Source: Nocardia acididurans
Lineage (GTDB): Bacteria; Actinomycetota; Actinomycetes; Mycobacteriales; Mycobacteriaceae
Reading direction: 5' to 3'
Assembly (NCBI RefSeq): GCF_016741815.1
Contig: NZ_JAERRJ010000008.1
Coordinates: forward strand, 62,001-126,000
DNA: 64,000 bases
Each line of letters begins with the position of its first letter. Positions within the stretch are counted from its first letter, which is position 1. Below are positions 53,120-61,945 of this stretch, in pieces. The notes below the pieces were generated by a model, which saw nothing but the letters and a program-made list of their open reading frames with translations, was not told the DNA's origin and ran no database searches. A program made the translations under genes and the position numbers.

Positions 53120-53854
53120 GTGACGGTGATCCTGTTGCGGCACGGCGTATCCACGTCGAACACTGCCCGCACCCTGGCCGGCCGCAGCGCGGGCGTCGAT
53201 CTGACCGACCGCGGCCGCGACCAAGCCCAGAGCCTGGTGCAGCGGCTGGGTTCGCTGCCCATCGAGCACATCGTGTGCTCGCCGCTGCTGCGCTGCCAGC
53301 GCACCGTCGCCCCGCTCGCGGACAAACTCGGCCTCGAAACCGAACCCGACGAACGGCTCCTGGAAGTCGACTACGGTGACTGGACCGGGCGGGCGCTGGC
53401 CGAGCTGGTGAGCGAACCGCTGTGGAAGGTCGTGCAGCGGCACGCGTCGGCGGCGGTGTTCCCGGCCGGAGAAGGCTTGGCGCAGGTGCAGTTTCGCGCC
53501 GTGACCGCCATCCGGGAACTGGACCGGGCCTTCGCCGGGAAACACGGCAGGGACGTGCTGTGGGTGGCGTGCACGCACGGCGACGTGATCAAGTCGATCA
53601 TCGCCGACGCGTTCGGCATCCACCTCGACGGCTTCCAGCGCATCGTGGTCGAACCGGCGTCGATCAGCGTCATCAGATACACCCCGACCGCCCCCTACGT
53701 GTGGCGGGTGAACGACACCGGTTCGGATCTGACCAGCCTGGCGGCGATTTCGCCACAATCCGGCACCGAGGCCAGGTCGGGGCCGGTACCCGGCGGCGAA
53801 ACGGGAAACACCGGGAGTACGGATAATGGGGTTGCGGAACGCCCCGATTCTTAA
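53120..53854 (+). CDS. Histidine phosphatase family protein (MSMEG_4193 type)
   Basis: 244 residues, GTG 53120. RHG motif LLRHGVSTSNTA with the phospho-accepting histidine, arginine in SPLLRCQRT, glutamate in LEVDYGDWTGR and second histidine in ACTHGDVIKS form the phosphoglycerate-mutase-like active site. The roughly 50-residue C-terminal tail is disordered (Gly/Thr/Ser). Substrate is unknown. Confidence 0.92.
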   Translation: MTVILLRHGVSTSNTARTLAGRSAGVDLTDRGRDQAQSLVQRLGSLPIEHIVCSPLLRCQRTVAPLADKLGLETEPDERLLEVDYGDWTGRALAELVSEPLWKVVQRHASAAVFPAGEGLAQVQFRAVTAIRELDRAFAGKHGRDVLWVACTHGDVIKSIIADAFGIHLDGFQRIVVEPASISVIRYTPTAPYVWRVNDTGSDLTSLAAISPQSGTEARSGPVPGGETGNTGSTDNGVAERPDS

Positions 53855-53883
53855 GTGTCGTTGAAAGCTGTCAGGAGGTGCAG

Positions 53884-54471
53884 ATGAGCCGAGCAATCCA
53901 TATTTTCCGCACCCCCGATCGTTTCGTCGCCGGCACTGTCGGCGAGCCGGGCGACCGCGCTTTCTACCTGCAGGCCGTGCAGGAACCGCGCGTGGTCAGC
54001 GTGCTGCTGGAAAAGCAGCAGGTGAAAGTGCTGGCCGATCGGATGGGTTTACTGCTGGACGAAGTCGCGCGCCGCTTCGGCACGCCCGTACCGCCCACCG
54101 CGGCCGACGTCGCCGACACCGCGCCGCTGCTCACCCCGATCGACGCCGAATTCCGGGTCGGCACCATGGGATTGGGCTGGGATGCCGACGCGGGCGCGGT
54201 GGTGGTCGAATTACTGGCCATCACCGAAACCGAGGTCGACGAATCGGTGGTGCTCGACGACACCGAGGAGGGCCCCGACGCGGTGCGCGTGTTCCTCACC
54301 CCGGTGCAGGCGCGCGAGTTCGCGTTGCGGTCGGCGCGGGTGATCGCGGCCGGGCGGCCGCCGTGCCCGCTGTGCGGGGAACCCCTGTCCCCGGCCGGGC
54401 ACATGTGCGTGCGCACCAACGGCTACAAGCGCGGCGACATCTTCGGCGCCACCGGCACCATCGAGGACTGA
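53884..54471 (+). CDS. DUF3090 family protein with C-terminal zinc-ribbon-like motif
   Basis: 195 residues from ATG 53884, 5 bases after AGGAGG; the frame is open to 53878. It starts AIHIFRTPDRFVAGTVG, as in the actinobacterial DUF3090 family, and ends with CPLCGEPLSPAGHMC, a knuckle that could bind zinc. Function is unknown. It ends 3 bases before the next gene, and the two are nearly always neighbours. Confidence 0.88.
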   Translation: MSRAIHIFRTPDRFVAGTVGEPGDRAFYLQAVQEPRVVSVLLEKQQVKVLADRMGLLLDEVARRFGTPVPPTAADVADTAPLLTPIDAEFRVGTMGLGWDADAGAVVVELLAITETEVDESVVLDDTEEGPDAVRVFLTPVQAREFALRSARVIAAGRPPCPLCGEPLSPAGHMCVRTNGYKRGDIFGATGTIED

Positions 54472-54474
54472 GCA

Positions 54475-55251
54475 GTGAACGACCCGCTATCCGCCGGTGC
54501 GATGACGGTGATCGGGCAGGTCACCACCGCCAGCAACGCCACCCTGGTGTGCGAGATCCCCGACGACGCCACGCAGGTGCTGCGCGTGGTGTACAAGCCG
54601 GTGCGCGGGGAACGGCCGCTGTGGGACTTCCCCGACGGCACCCTCGCCGGCCGCGAAGTCGCCGCCTACCAGGTGTCGGAAGCCTTGGGGTGGGGCGTGA
54701 TCCCCGAAACCATCCTGCGCGACGGCCCCTACGGGCCGGGCATGGTGCAACGCTGGATCGACACGCCCGAGGACGGACCCGATCTGGTGGACCTGTGCCC
54801 CGTCGGGGAAATCCCCGACGGCTACCGCGAGGTGCTGCGCGCCCTGGACCCCGCCGGCCATCAGGTGTCGCTCGTCCACGCCGAGAACCCCGGGCTGTAC
54901 CGGATGGCGGTGCTCGACGTCCTGATCAACAACGCCGACCGCAAAGGCGGACACGCCCTGCACGGTGTCGACGGCCGCGTCTACGGCGTCGATCACGGCA
55001 TCAGCCTGCACAGCGAACCCAAGCTGCGCACCGTGCTGTGGGGCTGGGCCGGAGAGCCCATCGACGACGAATTACTCACCGACATCAAAGCTTTGGTGAA
55101 AGCCCTCGCGGGCGAACCGGGTGCGCGACTGCGCGAACTGATCACCGACGCCGAAGTCGACGCCCTCGAAGCGCGCGCCCAGCAACTGCTCGACGAACCC
55201 GTCATGCCGCTGCCCACCTCCGCCCGCCCCATCCCGTGGCCCGCATTCTGA
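54475..55251 (+). CDS. SCO1664-family protein (PI3/4-kinase-like fold)
   Basis: 258 residues, GTG 54475. The lipid-kinase-like catalytic loop reads VLDVLINNADRKGGH and the metal-binding loop VYGVDHGISLH; the lysine-strand VLRVVYKPVRGERPLWDFP is at the N terminus. The family accompanies DUF3090 and mshC in many actinobacteria. The phosphoryl acceptor is unknown. Confidence 0.88.
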   Translation: MNDPLSAGAMTVIGQVTTASNATLVCEIPDDATQVLRVVYKPVRGERPLWDFPDGTLAGREVAAYQVSEALGWGVIPETILRDGPYGPGMVQRWIDTPEDGPDLVDLCPVGEIPDGYREVLRALDPAGHQVSLVHAENPGLYRMAVLDVLINNADRKGGHALHGVDGRVYGVDHGISLHSEPKLRTVLWGWAGEPIDDELLTDIKALVKALAGEPGARLRELITDAEVDALEARAQQLLDEPVMPLPTSARPIPWPAF

Positions 55252-55301
55252 TCGCTGCGAGCGCAACGGCGAAAACGTTGCCTGCATCATGATTTCAACC
55301 A

Positions 55302-55329
55302 TTGACGTGTGCGCATGATTTATTAAGGT
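55302..55329 (+). promoter_or_regulatory. Possible mshC promoter
   Basis: TTGACG (55302-55307) and TAAGGT (55324-55329) are 16 bases apart in the AT-rich gap before mshC. Flanking CATGATTT direct repeats occur at 55288 and 55314. Confidence 0.35.
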
Positions 55330-55420
55330 CCAGGTCGGAGCCGGTGTGCGCGGCGACGCCACGCACCCGATGACCGGGGCCGCGCGGGGTCGAGGTCGTG
55401 CGCCCAGTTAACCTCGAATC

Positions 55421-56659
55421 ATGCAGTCCTGGTCCGATACCGCTGTCCCGACCGTCCCCGGATCCGGACCAGCGTTGCGCTTGTACGACACCGCCGACAA
55501 GCAGGTCCGCCCGGTCACCCCCGGCAGCATCGCCACCATGTACGTCTGCGGCATCACCCCCTATGACGCCACCCACCTCGGGCACGCCGCCACCTACCTG
55601 ACCTTCGACCTGGTCAACCGGCTGTGGCGCGACGCCGGACACGACGTGCACTACGTGCAGAACACCACCGACGTCGACGACCCGCTGTTCGAACGCGCCC
55701 AGCGCGACGGCATCGACTGGCGGGAGCTCGGCACCCGCGAGATCAACCTGTTCCGTGAGGACATGGCCGCCCTGCGCGTCATCCCGCCGCGCGACTACAT
55801 CGGGGCCATCGAATCGGTGCAGGAGGTCGTCGAACTGGTCGACAAACTGCTCGTCACCGGCGCCGCCTATGTGGTCGACGACCCCGAGTACCCCGACATC
55901 TACTTCCGGCACGACGCCACCGAGCAGTTCGGTTACGAATCGGGCTACGACCGGGCCACCATGGACCGGTTCTTCGCCGAACGCGGCGGCGATCCCGACC
56001 GCAAGGGCAAACGCGACCCCATCGACCCGCTGCTGTGGCGGGTGGAGCGTCCGGGCGAACCGTCCTGGCCGGCGCCGTTCGGGGCGGGACGTCCCGGCTG
56101 GCACATCGAGTGTGCGGCGATCGCGCTCAACCGCATCGGCACCGAATTCGATATCCAGGGTGGCGGCAGCGACCTCATCTACCCGCATCACGAATACTCC
56201 GCCGCGCACGCCGAAGCACTGGTGAAGGGCCGTCGTTTCGCCCGCCACTACGTGCATGCCGGGCTCATCGGCCTCGACGGCGAGAAGATGTCGAAGTCGC
56301 GCGGCAACCTCGTGTTCGTCTCCGCGCTGCGCCGCTCCGGCACCGACCCGGCCGCGATCCGGCTGGGCCTGTTCGCCGGCCACTACCGCGCCGACCGCGA
56401 ATGGTCCGATGCCGTTCTCGCCGAAGCGCTTTCGCGTCTGGACCGCTGGCGTCAGGCCGCCGCGCTGTCTTCCGGGCCCGCCGCCGAGGACACCGTCGCC
56501 CGGCTGCGCCGCCACCTCGCCGACGACCTCGACACCCCGAAAGCCCTTGCCGCCGTGGACAGCTGGGTGCAGCAGGCGCTCGAATACGGTGGCCCCGACA
56601 CCGCCGCGCCCGGCCTCGTCCGCGACGCCGTCGACGCATTGCTCGGTATCGAGCTCTGA
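55421..56659 (+). CDS. mshC: L-cysteine:1D-myo-inositol 2-amino-2-deoxy-alpha-D-glucopyranoside ligase
   Basis: 412 residues, the expected MshC length. It joins cysteine to GlcN-Ins with ATP in mycothiol synthesis. The cysteinyl-tRNA-synthetase-like core has the zinc cysteine in MYVCGITPYD, HIGH-type THLGHA, the second zinc site GWHIECAAIALN and HHEYSAAHAEAL, and KMSKSRGN. The short anticodon-less C terminus separates it from CysS. Presence of mycothiol fits the mycolata assignment. Confidence 0.96.
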   Translation: MQSWSDTAVPTVPGSGPALRLYDTADKQVRPVTPGSIATMYVCGITPYDATHLGHAATYLTFDLVNRLWRDAGHDVHYVQNTTDVDDPLFERAQRDGIDWRELGTREINLFREDMAALRVIPPRDYIGAIESVQEVVELVDKLLVTGAAYVVDDPEYPDIYFRHDATEQFGYESGYDRATMDRFFAERGGDPDRKGKRDPIDPLLWRVERPGEPSWPAPFGAGRPGWHIECAAIALNRIGTEFDIQGGGSDLIYPHHEYSAAHAEALVKGRRFARHYVHAGLIGLDGEKMSKSRGNLVFVSALRRSGTDPAAIRLGLFAGHYRADREWSDAVLAEALSRLDRWRQAAALSSGPAAEDTVARLRRHLADDLDTPKALAAVDSWVQQALEYGGPDTAAPGLVRDAVDALLGIEL

Positions 56660-56678
56660 GCGACCGGCTCCGGCCGCA

Positions 56679-56716
56679 CCGTGTGCCCCGCCTGGCATAC
56701 CCGGCGGGGCACACGG
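56679..56716. terminator. Terminator after mshC
   Basis: CCGTGTGCCCCGCC (56679-56692) pairs perfectly with GGCGGGGCACACGG (56703-56716). It lies between mshC and the convergent nitroreductase-like gene. Confidence 0.8.
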
Positions 56717-56739
56717 CTGTCCGGGGGTAGTCGCGCCGG

Positions 56740-57141
56740 TCAGCCGAACACGACGCGCACGATCACCGGCGACTCGCCTTCCAACGGAAAAGCATTCGGC
56801 GCGTTGCGGACATAGGAGTTGAAACGGCTCAAACGCTCCGGTGTCGCCGCCGCCACGGTCGCGGTGCCGGTCCGCCACCGGAAACCCTTGCGCAACCGCA
56901 CCCGCGGATCTGCTTCGATATTGCGCACCCAATCGGCGCGCCGCCCGTGCACCGACAGCAGATCCATCCCCTCGCTGTCACGCGGGCCCGCGCCGAGCGG
57001 AATCCGGCGTCGCCGACCGGATCTGCGGCCGGTCGTCTCCAGCAGCACCCACCACGGCGCCAGCGCGGCCAGTACCGAATTGACCGGATTGATGATGTGC
57101 CAGAACCGGATCGTGCCGCGAGGTCTCGCATTCGCCACCAT
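56740..57141 (-). CDS. Deazaflavin (F420)-dependent nitroreductase family protein
   Basis: 133 residues. WVLLETTGRRSGRRRRIPLG, DLLSVHGRRADWVRNIEADP and the C-terminal strand pattern fit the Ddn-like split-barrel family that uses coenzyme F420 in mycolata. The natural substrate is often a quinone; activity here is inferred. Confidence 0.85.
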   Translation of the reverse strand: MVANARPRGTIRFWHIINPVNSVLAALAPWWVLLETTGRRSGRRRRIPLGAGPRDSEGMDLLSVHGRRADWVRNIEADPRVRLRKGFRWRTGTATVAAATPERLSRFNSYVRNAPNAFPLEGESPVIVRVVFG

Positions 57142-57664
57142 GAATCGACCTTAGAACCAGGCCCTCGATCGCGGGCGTCCGGGGATGAACGACGCGCGAC
57201 GACACCGGCCCTGCCCGACGGCGGCCACCCGGTTTCGGAGAATCCGGTGGGGCTGGCGGGGGTTCCCTGCGCGGTCGGTGATCGCGAGGAATCAACAGAC
57301 CGCATCGGACCCTAACGTCTCGACGGCGCTGAACAGCGCGAACACACCCCATGCGGTTCGATAACGGTCGCGATGTGGTGCGAGTCACGAATGTTTCCTG
57401 GCGACGCACTCGTGTGCGGGTGAGCGGGAGGTCCGCGCCCGCCGGTCGATGACCGGGCGATAACGACGGGTCGTCCCGGGGGTAGTGGCGCAACTGGTCG
57501 GGATCCGGCGCTAAGAAGCTCTGCTATCCCCGCCTAGGTCGGCCTTACCCAGAACCGAAAGCCCCGAGGCCGCCATGTCGCATTCATGTTGGGCAGGCTC
57601 TCCGCCTCAGCCTCGCCGATTGGTATGAACGAAGGCGATATCGAACGACGGCGAGGGGCCAGTC
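57142..57664. other. Gap with no supported gene
   Basis: Open frames here overlap each other and are arginine-rich without a ribosome site. Only the ribosome site and probable promoter of the lipoprotein gene at 57665 can be placed at the right end. Confidence 0.5.
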
Positions 57665-58138
57665 ATGGGGCGGCTTTTCTGTAGTTCAGTGCTCGTCACG
57701 AGCGCGCTTCTCGGCACGGTGGCGTGTGCCGGGATGGATCGAGGAGCGGGGGATCATGCGGCGAACCTCGGGTCCGGGCCCGAGTGTTCGGGGCGCTGGT
57801 TGCTGGCTAGGGTCGGCTACTCGGACAACGGCACCGCACCGGATCGGAGGCAGGATCCGGTTCGGCGGTTTCTTTTCGACACCGCCGACTCGGTGTGGTG
57901 TGCCGGAGTCACCACTGATGATCTGATCGAGACCGCGCGGGCGCTCGTGCTCGCCTTCCCTGAACTGTGTGTGCGTCGGCCCGACCCGCTTCCGGACGAC
58001 GTGCTGCGTGTAGTCGACAAGGGCACTGGTGGTGGGCCGGTGGCACTGGCCTACCAAGGCTTCGATCTGGGCACCGGCCGCCTCGCGGTGTACGCGCGCT
58101 TTGTCACCGCTGCGGCCGATTTCGGATGTTCACCGTGA
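57665..58138 (+). CDS. Small lipoprotein of unknown function
   Basis: 157 residues from ATG 57665 behind GAGGGG. The signal ends GTVACAGM with the lipid-modified cysteine at about 21. The mature domain has four more cysteines (PECSGR, VWCAGV, ELCVRR and DFGCSP) that may form two disulfides. No family is recognised. Confidence 0.7.
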   Translation: MGRLFCSSVLVTSALLGTVACAGMDRGAGDHAANLGSGPECSGRWLLARVGYSDNGTAPDRRQDPVRRFLFDTADSVWCAGVTTDDLIETARALVLAFPELCVRRPDPLPDDVLRVVDKGTGGGPVALAYQGFDLGTGRLAVYARFVTAAADFGCSP

Positions 58139-58271
58139 TGGCCAAACCAATGGTGGGCATGCCGCGGACCCTGGACGACAGCCGGTGAGCGTGTGCGGTT
58201 CGCATCGATTGCGGTATCGAGAGTGATCACCCCCGATAGACTGTCTGAGACAAGCCTGCAGGAGGTGGGGA

Positions 58272-58990
58272 ATGGCGGAGATGTCGCTTCTGCCGATCGG
58301 TGTGGACTACACCGATCTGGCTGCCGGTGAGTCGCGGACACGCTGCTACTCGGCGAACCTCCACGGTACGGACACGCCTCTGGTGCTGTTGCACGGCGCG
58401 GGGGCGGACTCGGCGCTGATCAGCTATGCCGGTGTGCTCACGTCGTTCGCGCCGCATCGGCGGGTCGTGGCCCCGGACCTTCCGGGGTACGGTGCGAGTG
58501 CCCTGCCACCGGGCGCGGTCCCCGATATCGGGTGGTATGTCGACTGGGTCGAACACCTGTGCCGGGCAATGGGATTGGATCGGATAGACCTGGGCGGGTT
58601 ATCGCTGGGCGGGTTCATCGCCTTGCAGACCGCCTTGGACCGCCCGGGGTTGGTGCGGCGGCTTGTACTGATCAATCCGGCCGGCCTCAGTGAAACCTTG
58701 CCGTGGATGTGGTGGCGCGATGGTTGGCACACCATCCACGGGCCAACCGCGCGGCAGTGCGCGCCTCGGTCGGATTCGGCCGTACCGCAACACGGCTGGG
58801 ACTTCGGCGCATCGTCCGCAATCGAGCCGCCCTGACCGACGACCTGGTCGACGCGGTCGTGGCCAGCGGGCGACGTCCCGGCGCCGGAGACGCGTTCACC
58901 GCCACCCAGCGCGCGATCTTCGACCAAGGCCACCGCGCATGGGATCTGGCTCCCCGCCTCGGTGAACTGTCCGCCCCTACCCTGCTGCTG
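58272..58990 (+). pseudogene. Alpha/beta hydrolase, frameshifted and truncated
   Basis: The frame from GTG/ATG near 58272 encodes a normal hydrolase start: LVLLHGAGADSALISYAG, VAPDLPGYGAS and nucleophile elbow GGLSLGGF. Near 58700-58720 the reading shifts; the next frame continues as hydrolase cap sequence (AHHPRANRAAVRASVGFG to LGELSAPTLLLH). It stops at about 58990 before the catalytic Asp-His part, where it joins a different gene fragment. Ribosome site GGAGG at 58260. Confidence 0.75.
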
Positions 58991-58992
58991 CA

Positions 58993-59298
58993 TACAATGC
59001 GCAGGACTTGGACGCGATGATCGCCGCAGTCTGCCCTGCCAGGGCCGAACCTCTACAGCAACCCTACGAAGGGCAGACTCCGGAACGACTGCTCGCCAAG
59101 GACTTCACATCCGACGGCAAGATGATCCTGGACAGCTTCATCAGTCCGGTGACAGTGGGCGATACCGGCAGCGCGACGATCGTGACGCACTACGAGAACG
59201 ACGAGAAGAACGGTGCAGTGTTGCCGAATCCCCCTTTCAGGCAACATTTCACCAAGCAATCCGGTGAATGGAAGGTGTGTGAGGTCTCGCCAGGCTGA
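58993..59298 (+). pseudogene. N-terminally truncated DUF4878-like fragment
   Basis: In a frame different from the hydrolase, the sequence opens directly at YNAQDLDAMIAAVCPAR and runs to KQSGEWKVCEVSPG. This resembles the C-terminal domain of secreted or lipid-anchored DUF4878-like proteins in Nocardia, with two cysteines. It has no signal peptide or start of its own, apart from TTG 59008. Confidence 0.6.
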
Positions 59299-59581
59299 TC
59301 AGGCGGCACCCGATCCCGGCCCGCTGAGATCCCGGCGAACCGGACTGCGTCACCCCTGTTCCCGGCAACGTGGTTCCTGCGCGACTTGGTGACACTCGCG
59401 CGCAGGCACGCCGCGACCGACCGCATCCGAGCAGGCAAAGCACGCCCGCACTCTGGACACCGCCGCGCACCCGACCGGCCACTCCCGGCCACATCTCAAG
59501 GCTACGACCACCCAGCCTCAACCCACAGGCCTAGGAACGGACAACGACCTGCGGTTGTCTCCAGGGATTGGAAGCACCCAC

Positions 59582-60010
59582 TCAGGCGTTGGCGGCGGCC
59601 TTCGCCGCCGCGGCGATCTCCTGGAAGCGCACCACATTCCCGCCCGCACCCCAGGTGCCCTCGGGCTGCGGATGCACCAGCACCCACACGCGCAGCGCGT
59701 CCTCGACCGGCAGGCCCGCGGCGGTGAGAACCTGGTCGGTGACCTCCTTGACCAGTCCGGCGATCCGCCGCTCGGACAGCGCCCCCTCGGGTGCGGTGAC
59801 ATCCACGCGGAAGCGCGGCAGGTCGTCTTCGAGGGCCCCGAACTCGCCGGGCGCGGTCTCCTCGATGCGGACCCACGCCTGCGCGCGGAAGAACGCGTTG
59901 TCCGGTGCGTTCTCCCAGCGCAGCAGTGTCGCGGGCAGGGATTTGCGCAGGCTGTCGCGGGTTTCGGCGGTCAGGATCCCGGCGGGCAGGGTCAGCTGGA
60001 TCATCGGCAT
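59582..60010 (-). CDS. Tautomerase family protein
   Basis: 142 residues from ATG 60008-60010. Pro2 (MPMIQLTLPAG) is the catalytic base of the tautomerase superfamily, here in a longer form with RRIAGLVKEVTDQVLTAAG and VRFQEIAAAA as in 4-oxalocrotonate-tautomerase-like proteins. The chosen start is the only one that leaves proline next to methionine. It is divergent from a TetR regulator with two operators between them. Confidence 0.82.
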   Translation of the reverse strand: MPMIQLTLPAGILTAETRDSLRKSLPATLLRWENAPDNAFFRAQAWVRIEETAPGEFGALEDDLPRFRVDVTAPEGALSERRIAGLVKEVTDQVLTAAGLPVEDALRVWVLVHPQPEGTWGAGGNVVRFQEIAAAAKAAANA

Positions 60011-60032
60011 GACGTGACTCCTCGATACTCGG

Positions 60033-60052
60033 TCTATAACGACTGTTATAGA
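60033..60052. promoter_or_regulatory. TetR operator 1
   Basis: TCTATAACGACTGTTATAGA has perfect 8-base arms and a 4-base centre. It lies 22 bases upstream of the tautomerase start. Confidence 0.75.
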
Positions 60053-60066
60053 ACCCTCACGGTAAG

Positions 60067-60084
60067 CTATGACGAGCGTTATAG
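60067..60084. promoter_or_regulatory. TetR operator 2
   Basis: CTATGACGAGCGTTATAG has the same half-sites as operator 1 with one mismatch. It is centred 33 bases from the first site and 15 bases before the TetR start. Confidence 0.72.
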
Positions 60085-60099
60085 ACAAGGAGTGTGCGC

Positions 60100-60687
60100 A
60101 TGGCCGACCCTGTGGCCCGCGACCGCATGGTGGCCGGCGCCGCCGATATGATCCGCCGCCGCGGCCTCAACGCCACCAGCGTGCGCGAACTGGCCAAACA
60201 CGCCTCGGCCCCGCTCGGCTCCACCTACCACTACTTCCCCGGCGGCAAACAGCAACTCGCCGCCGAAGCCGTCACCTTCACCGGCGACCACATCGCGCGA
60301 CTGCTCACCGAGTATCTGCGCCCCGGCCCGATCGAAGGACTGCGCTCGTTCCTCGCCCTGTGGCGAAAGGTCGTGGAATCCAGCGACTTCCGCGCCGGCT
60401 GCCCCGTCCTGGCCGTCTCCGTCGAAGACCTCCCCGACGGCGAATCCGCCCCGCACCAGGCCGCCGCCACCGCCTTCGCGCAATGGACCGCGCTGCTCGC
60501 CGCCTCCCTGCGCGAGCACGGCGCAGGCGAGGCCGCCGCCGAATCCACCGCCACCCTCATCGTCGCCGCCGCCGAAGGCGCGATCGCCATGTCCCGCGCC
60601 GAACGCAGCACCACACCCATGGACCGTGTCGCCGCCCAACTGGAATCACTCGTCCGCGCCGTCACCACCCCGGCGCAGGGCGGCTGA
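60100..60687 (+). CDS. TetR family regulator (LmrA/YxaF type)
   Basis: 195 residues from ATG 60100, 7 bases after AAGGAG; GTG 60094 is also open. The helix-turn-helix is SVRELAKHASAPLGSTYHYFP, with GGKQQLAAEAV following, and the C-terminal domain has CPVLAVSVED, the LmrA_C pattern. It should bind the two operators and control itself and the tautomerase gene. Confidence 0.9.
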   Translation: MADPVARDRMVAGAADMIRRRGLNATSVRELAKHASAPLGSTYHYFPGGKQQLAAEAVTFTGDHIARLLTEYLRPGPIEGLRSFLALWRKVVESSDFRAGCPVLAVSVEDLPDGESAPHQAAATAFAQWTALLAASLREHGAGEAAAESTATLIVAAAEGAIAMSRAERSTTPMDRVAAQLESLVRAVTTPAQGG

Positions 60688-61060
60688 ACCCGCCACCGGC
60701 ACGACCGGCCGTCGCGAACACGCTGCCGCCGCGATGGACGCAGGGCGTCGCAGCCGCAACGTGCGGTGCGCGAACGGTGACGGGAGTACCCCTGTGCGGT
60801 GCCCCTGATTGCGCCACGTTAGCCGCCCTGTCGCCGAGGTCGATGCGGGCTGTCCGTCGGCGCGCCGGTTCAGGCTATTCGAATCACGGTGCGCTGCAAG
60901 AATTTCGCAGTCGCATCCGGGTTGCGGCGGGCGGCGGTCGAGGTCGCCGGGTGCGCGTGACCCCTACCGTGCGCCCCGGTGAATCCTGTTGCGGGTGCGG
61001 GGGTTCGGCGGACATGCGACTCTGGGGTGGTTCCATCGCGCCATTCCGGAGGTTTCGGGT
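60688..61060. other. Gap with no supported gene
   Basis: Frames here have no ribosome site and are Arg/Ala-rich. The right end carries GGAGG (61048-61052), the site for the next gene. Confidence 0.5.
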
Positions 61061-61624
61061 ATGCGATTGATCATGTCGGGGCCACCCGGATCGGGGTTGG
61101 TGGCACAGCAGAGTCGTGCGGCCCGCTACTGGCGGATTCCGGCGGTGAGCCTGGGTTCGGCGGTGCGGGACGAGTTGGCCGCCGACTCCGCACTGGGCAG
61201 GCAGGCCATCGAATTGTTCGACCGCGGAGCCGAACTCGGTGACGCGCTGCCGGTCGACATCCTGCTCAGCCACCTGGATCGCGTGGATGACGGGCGCGGG
61301 TTCGTCCTGCACGGGCTGCCCGCGTCGGTACCGCAGGCCGAACTGCTGGCACGGCGACTCATGATGCGCGGCACACCCCTGCGCGCGGTGCTGCTGCTGG
61401 ACGAACCGGAGGAGACGACCCTGGCCCGCCTGACCGGACAGGCACGCGCACACGGCGACGAGAGCGGATTCCGGGAACGCCTGGCCCTGTTCGAGACGCT
61501 GCGCCGCCCGGTCCTCGAGTTCTACCGCGATCACGCCCGCCAAGGCGGAATCCCCTGCTATTCGGTGTCCGCCGCCGGCAGCGAGGACGAGATATTCGAG
61601 CGCATCGTCGCCCTGCTCGAATGA
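61061..61624 (+). CDS. Adenylate-kinase-like protein without the Walker A lysine
   Basis: 187 residues from ATG 61061, 8 bases after GGAGG. The fold is that of adenylate kinase (IPAVSLGSAVRDELAADSALG, GFVLHGLPASVPQAELLARRL, LARLTGQARAHGDESGFRERL). The P-loop reads GPPGSGLVAQQS where GPPGSGKGT is expected, so the phosphate-binding lysine is Leu, and GDLLR-type and DGFPRT motifs are also altered. It probably does not transfer phosphate. It may be a regulatory or decayed paralogue. Confidence 0.75.
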   Translation: MRLIMSGPPGSGLVAQQSRAARYWRIPAVSLGSAVRDELAADSALGRQAIELFDRGAELGDALPVDILLSHLDRVDDGRGFVLHGLPASVPQAELLARRLMMRGTPLRAVLLLDEPEETTLARLTGQARAHGDESGFRERLALFETLRRPVLEFYRDHARQGGIPCYSVSAAGSEDEIFERIVALLE

Positions 61625-61945
61625 GGGTGCGGCACTGTGCCACCGGCGGCACGAATCACCCCGCCGCGCGCGGTGGAGGTTGCCGGGGCCGCCGTCGGGT
61701 CGTGCACGCTGCCGCGCCGGTCGGTGAGAATCCGGTGGCGTGCGCGGTGCGCGCTACCGCCGAGACGTCCTGGGCGACACCGGTTATCCGCGCGGGGCCG
61801 AGCACCAGCACCCCGTGCGCGCACGACCAGCGTGAACGCGGGCAGTTCGTCGCGCACCCTCCCGGCCCGCCCCCGATGCCGATACGGTGAGAGTTCGAGG
61901 CTCTCATTCTCGACGAGCACTCACCCTCGATGTGGAGGTACGACG
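61625..61945. other. Gap with no supported gene
   Basis: Both strands carry open frames, but none has a ribosome site or a recognisable product. GGAGG at 61934-61938 belongs to the next gene. Confidence 0.45.

Noticed and set aside
55295..56932. 545-codon minus-strand frame opposite mshC
   Set aside because: Gly/Val/Arg-rich shadow of mshC, with no motif or start.
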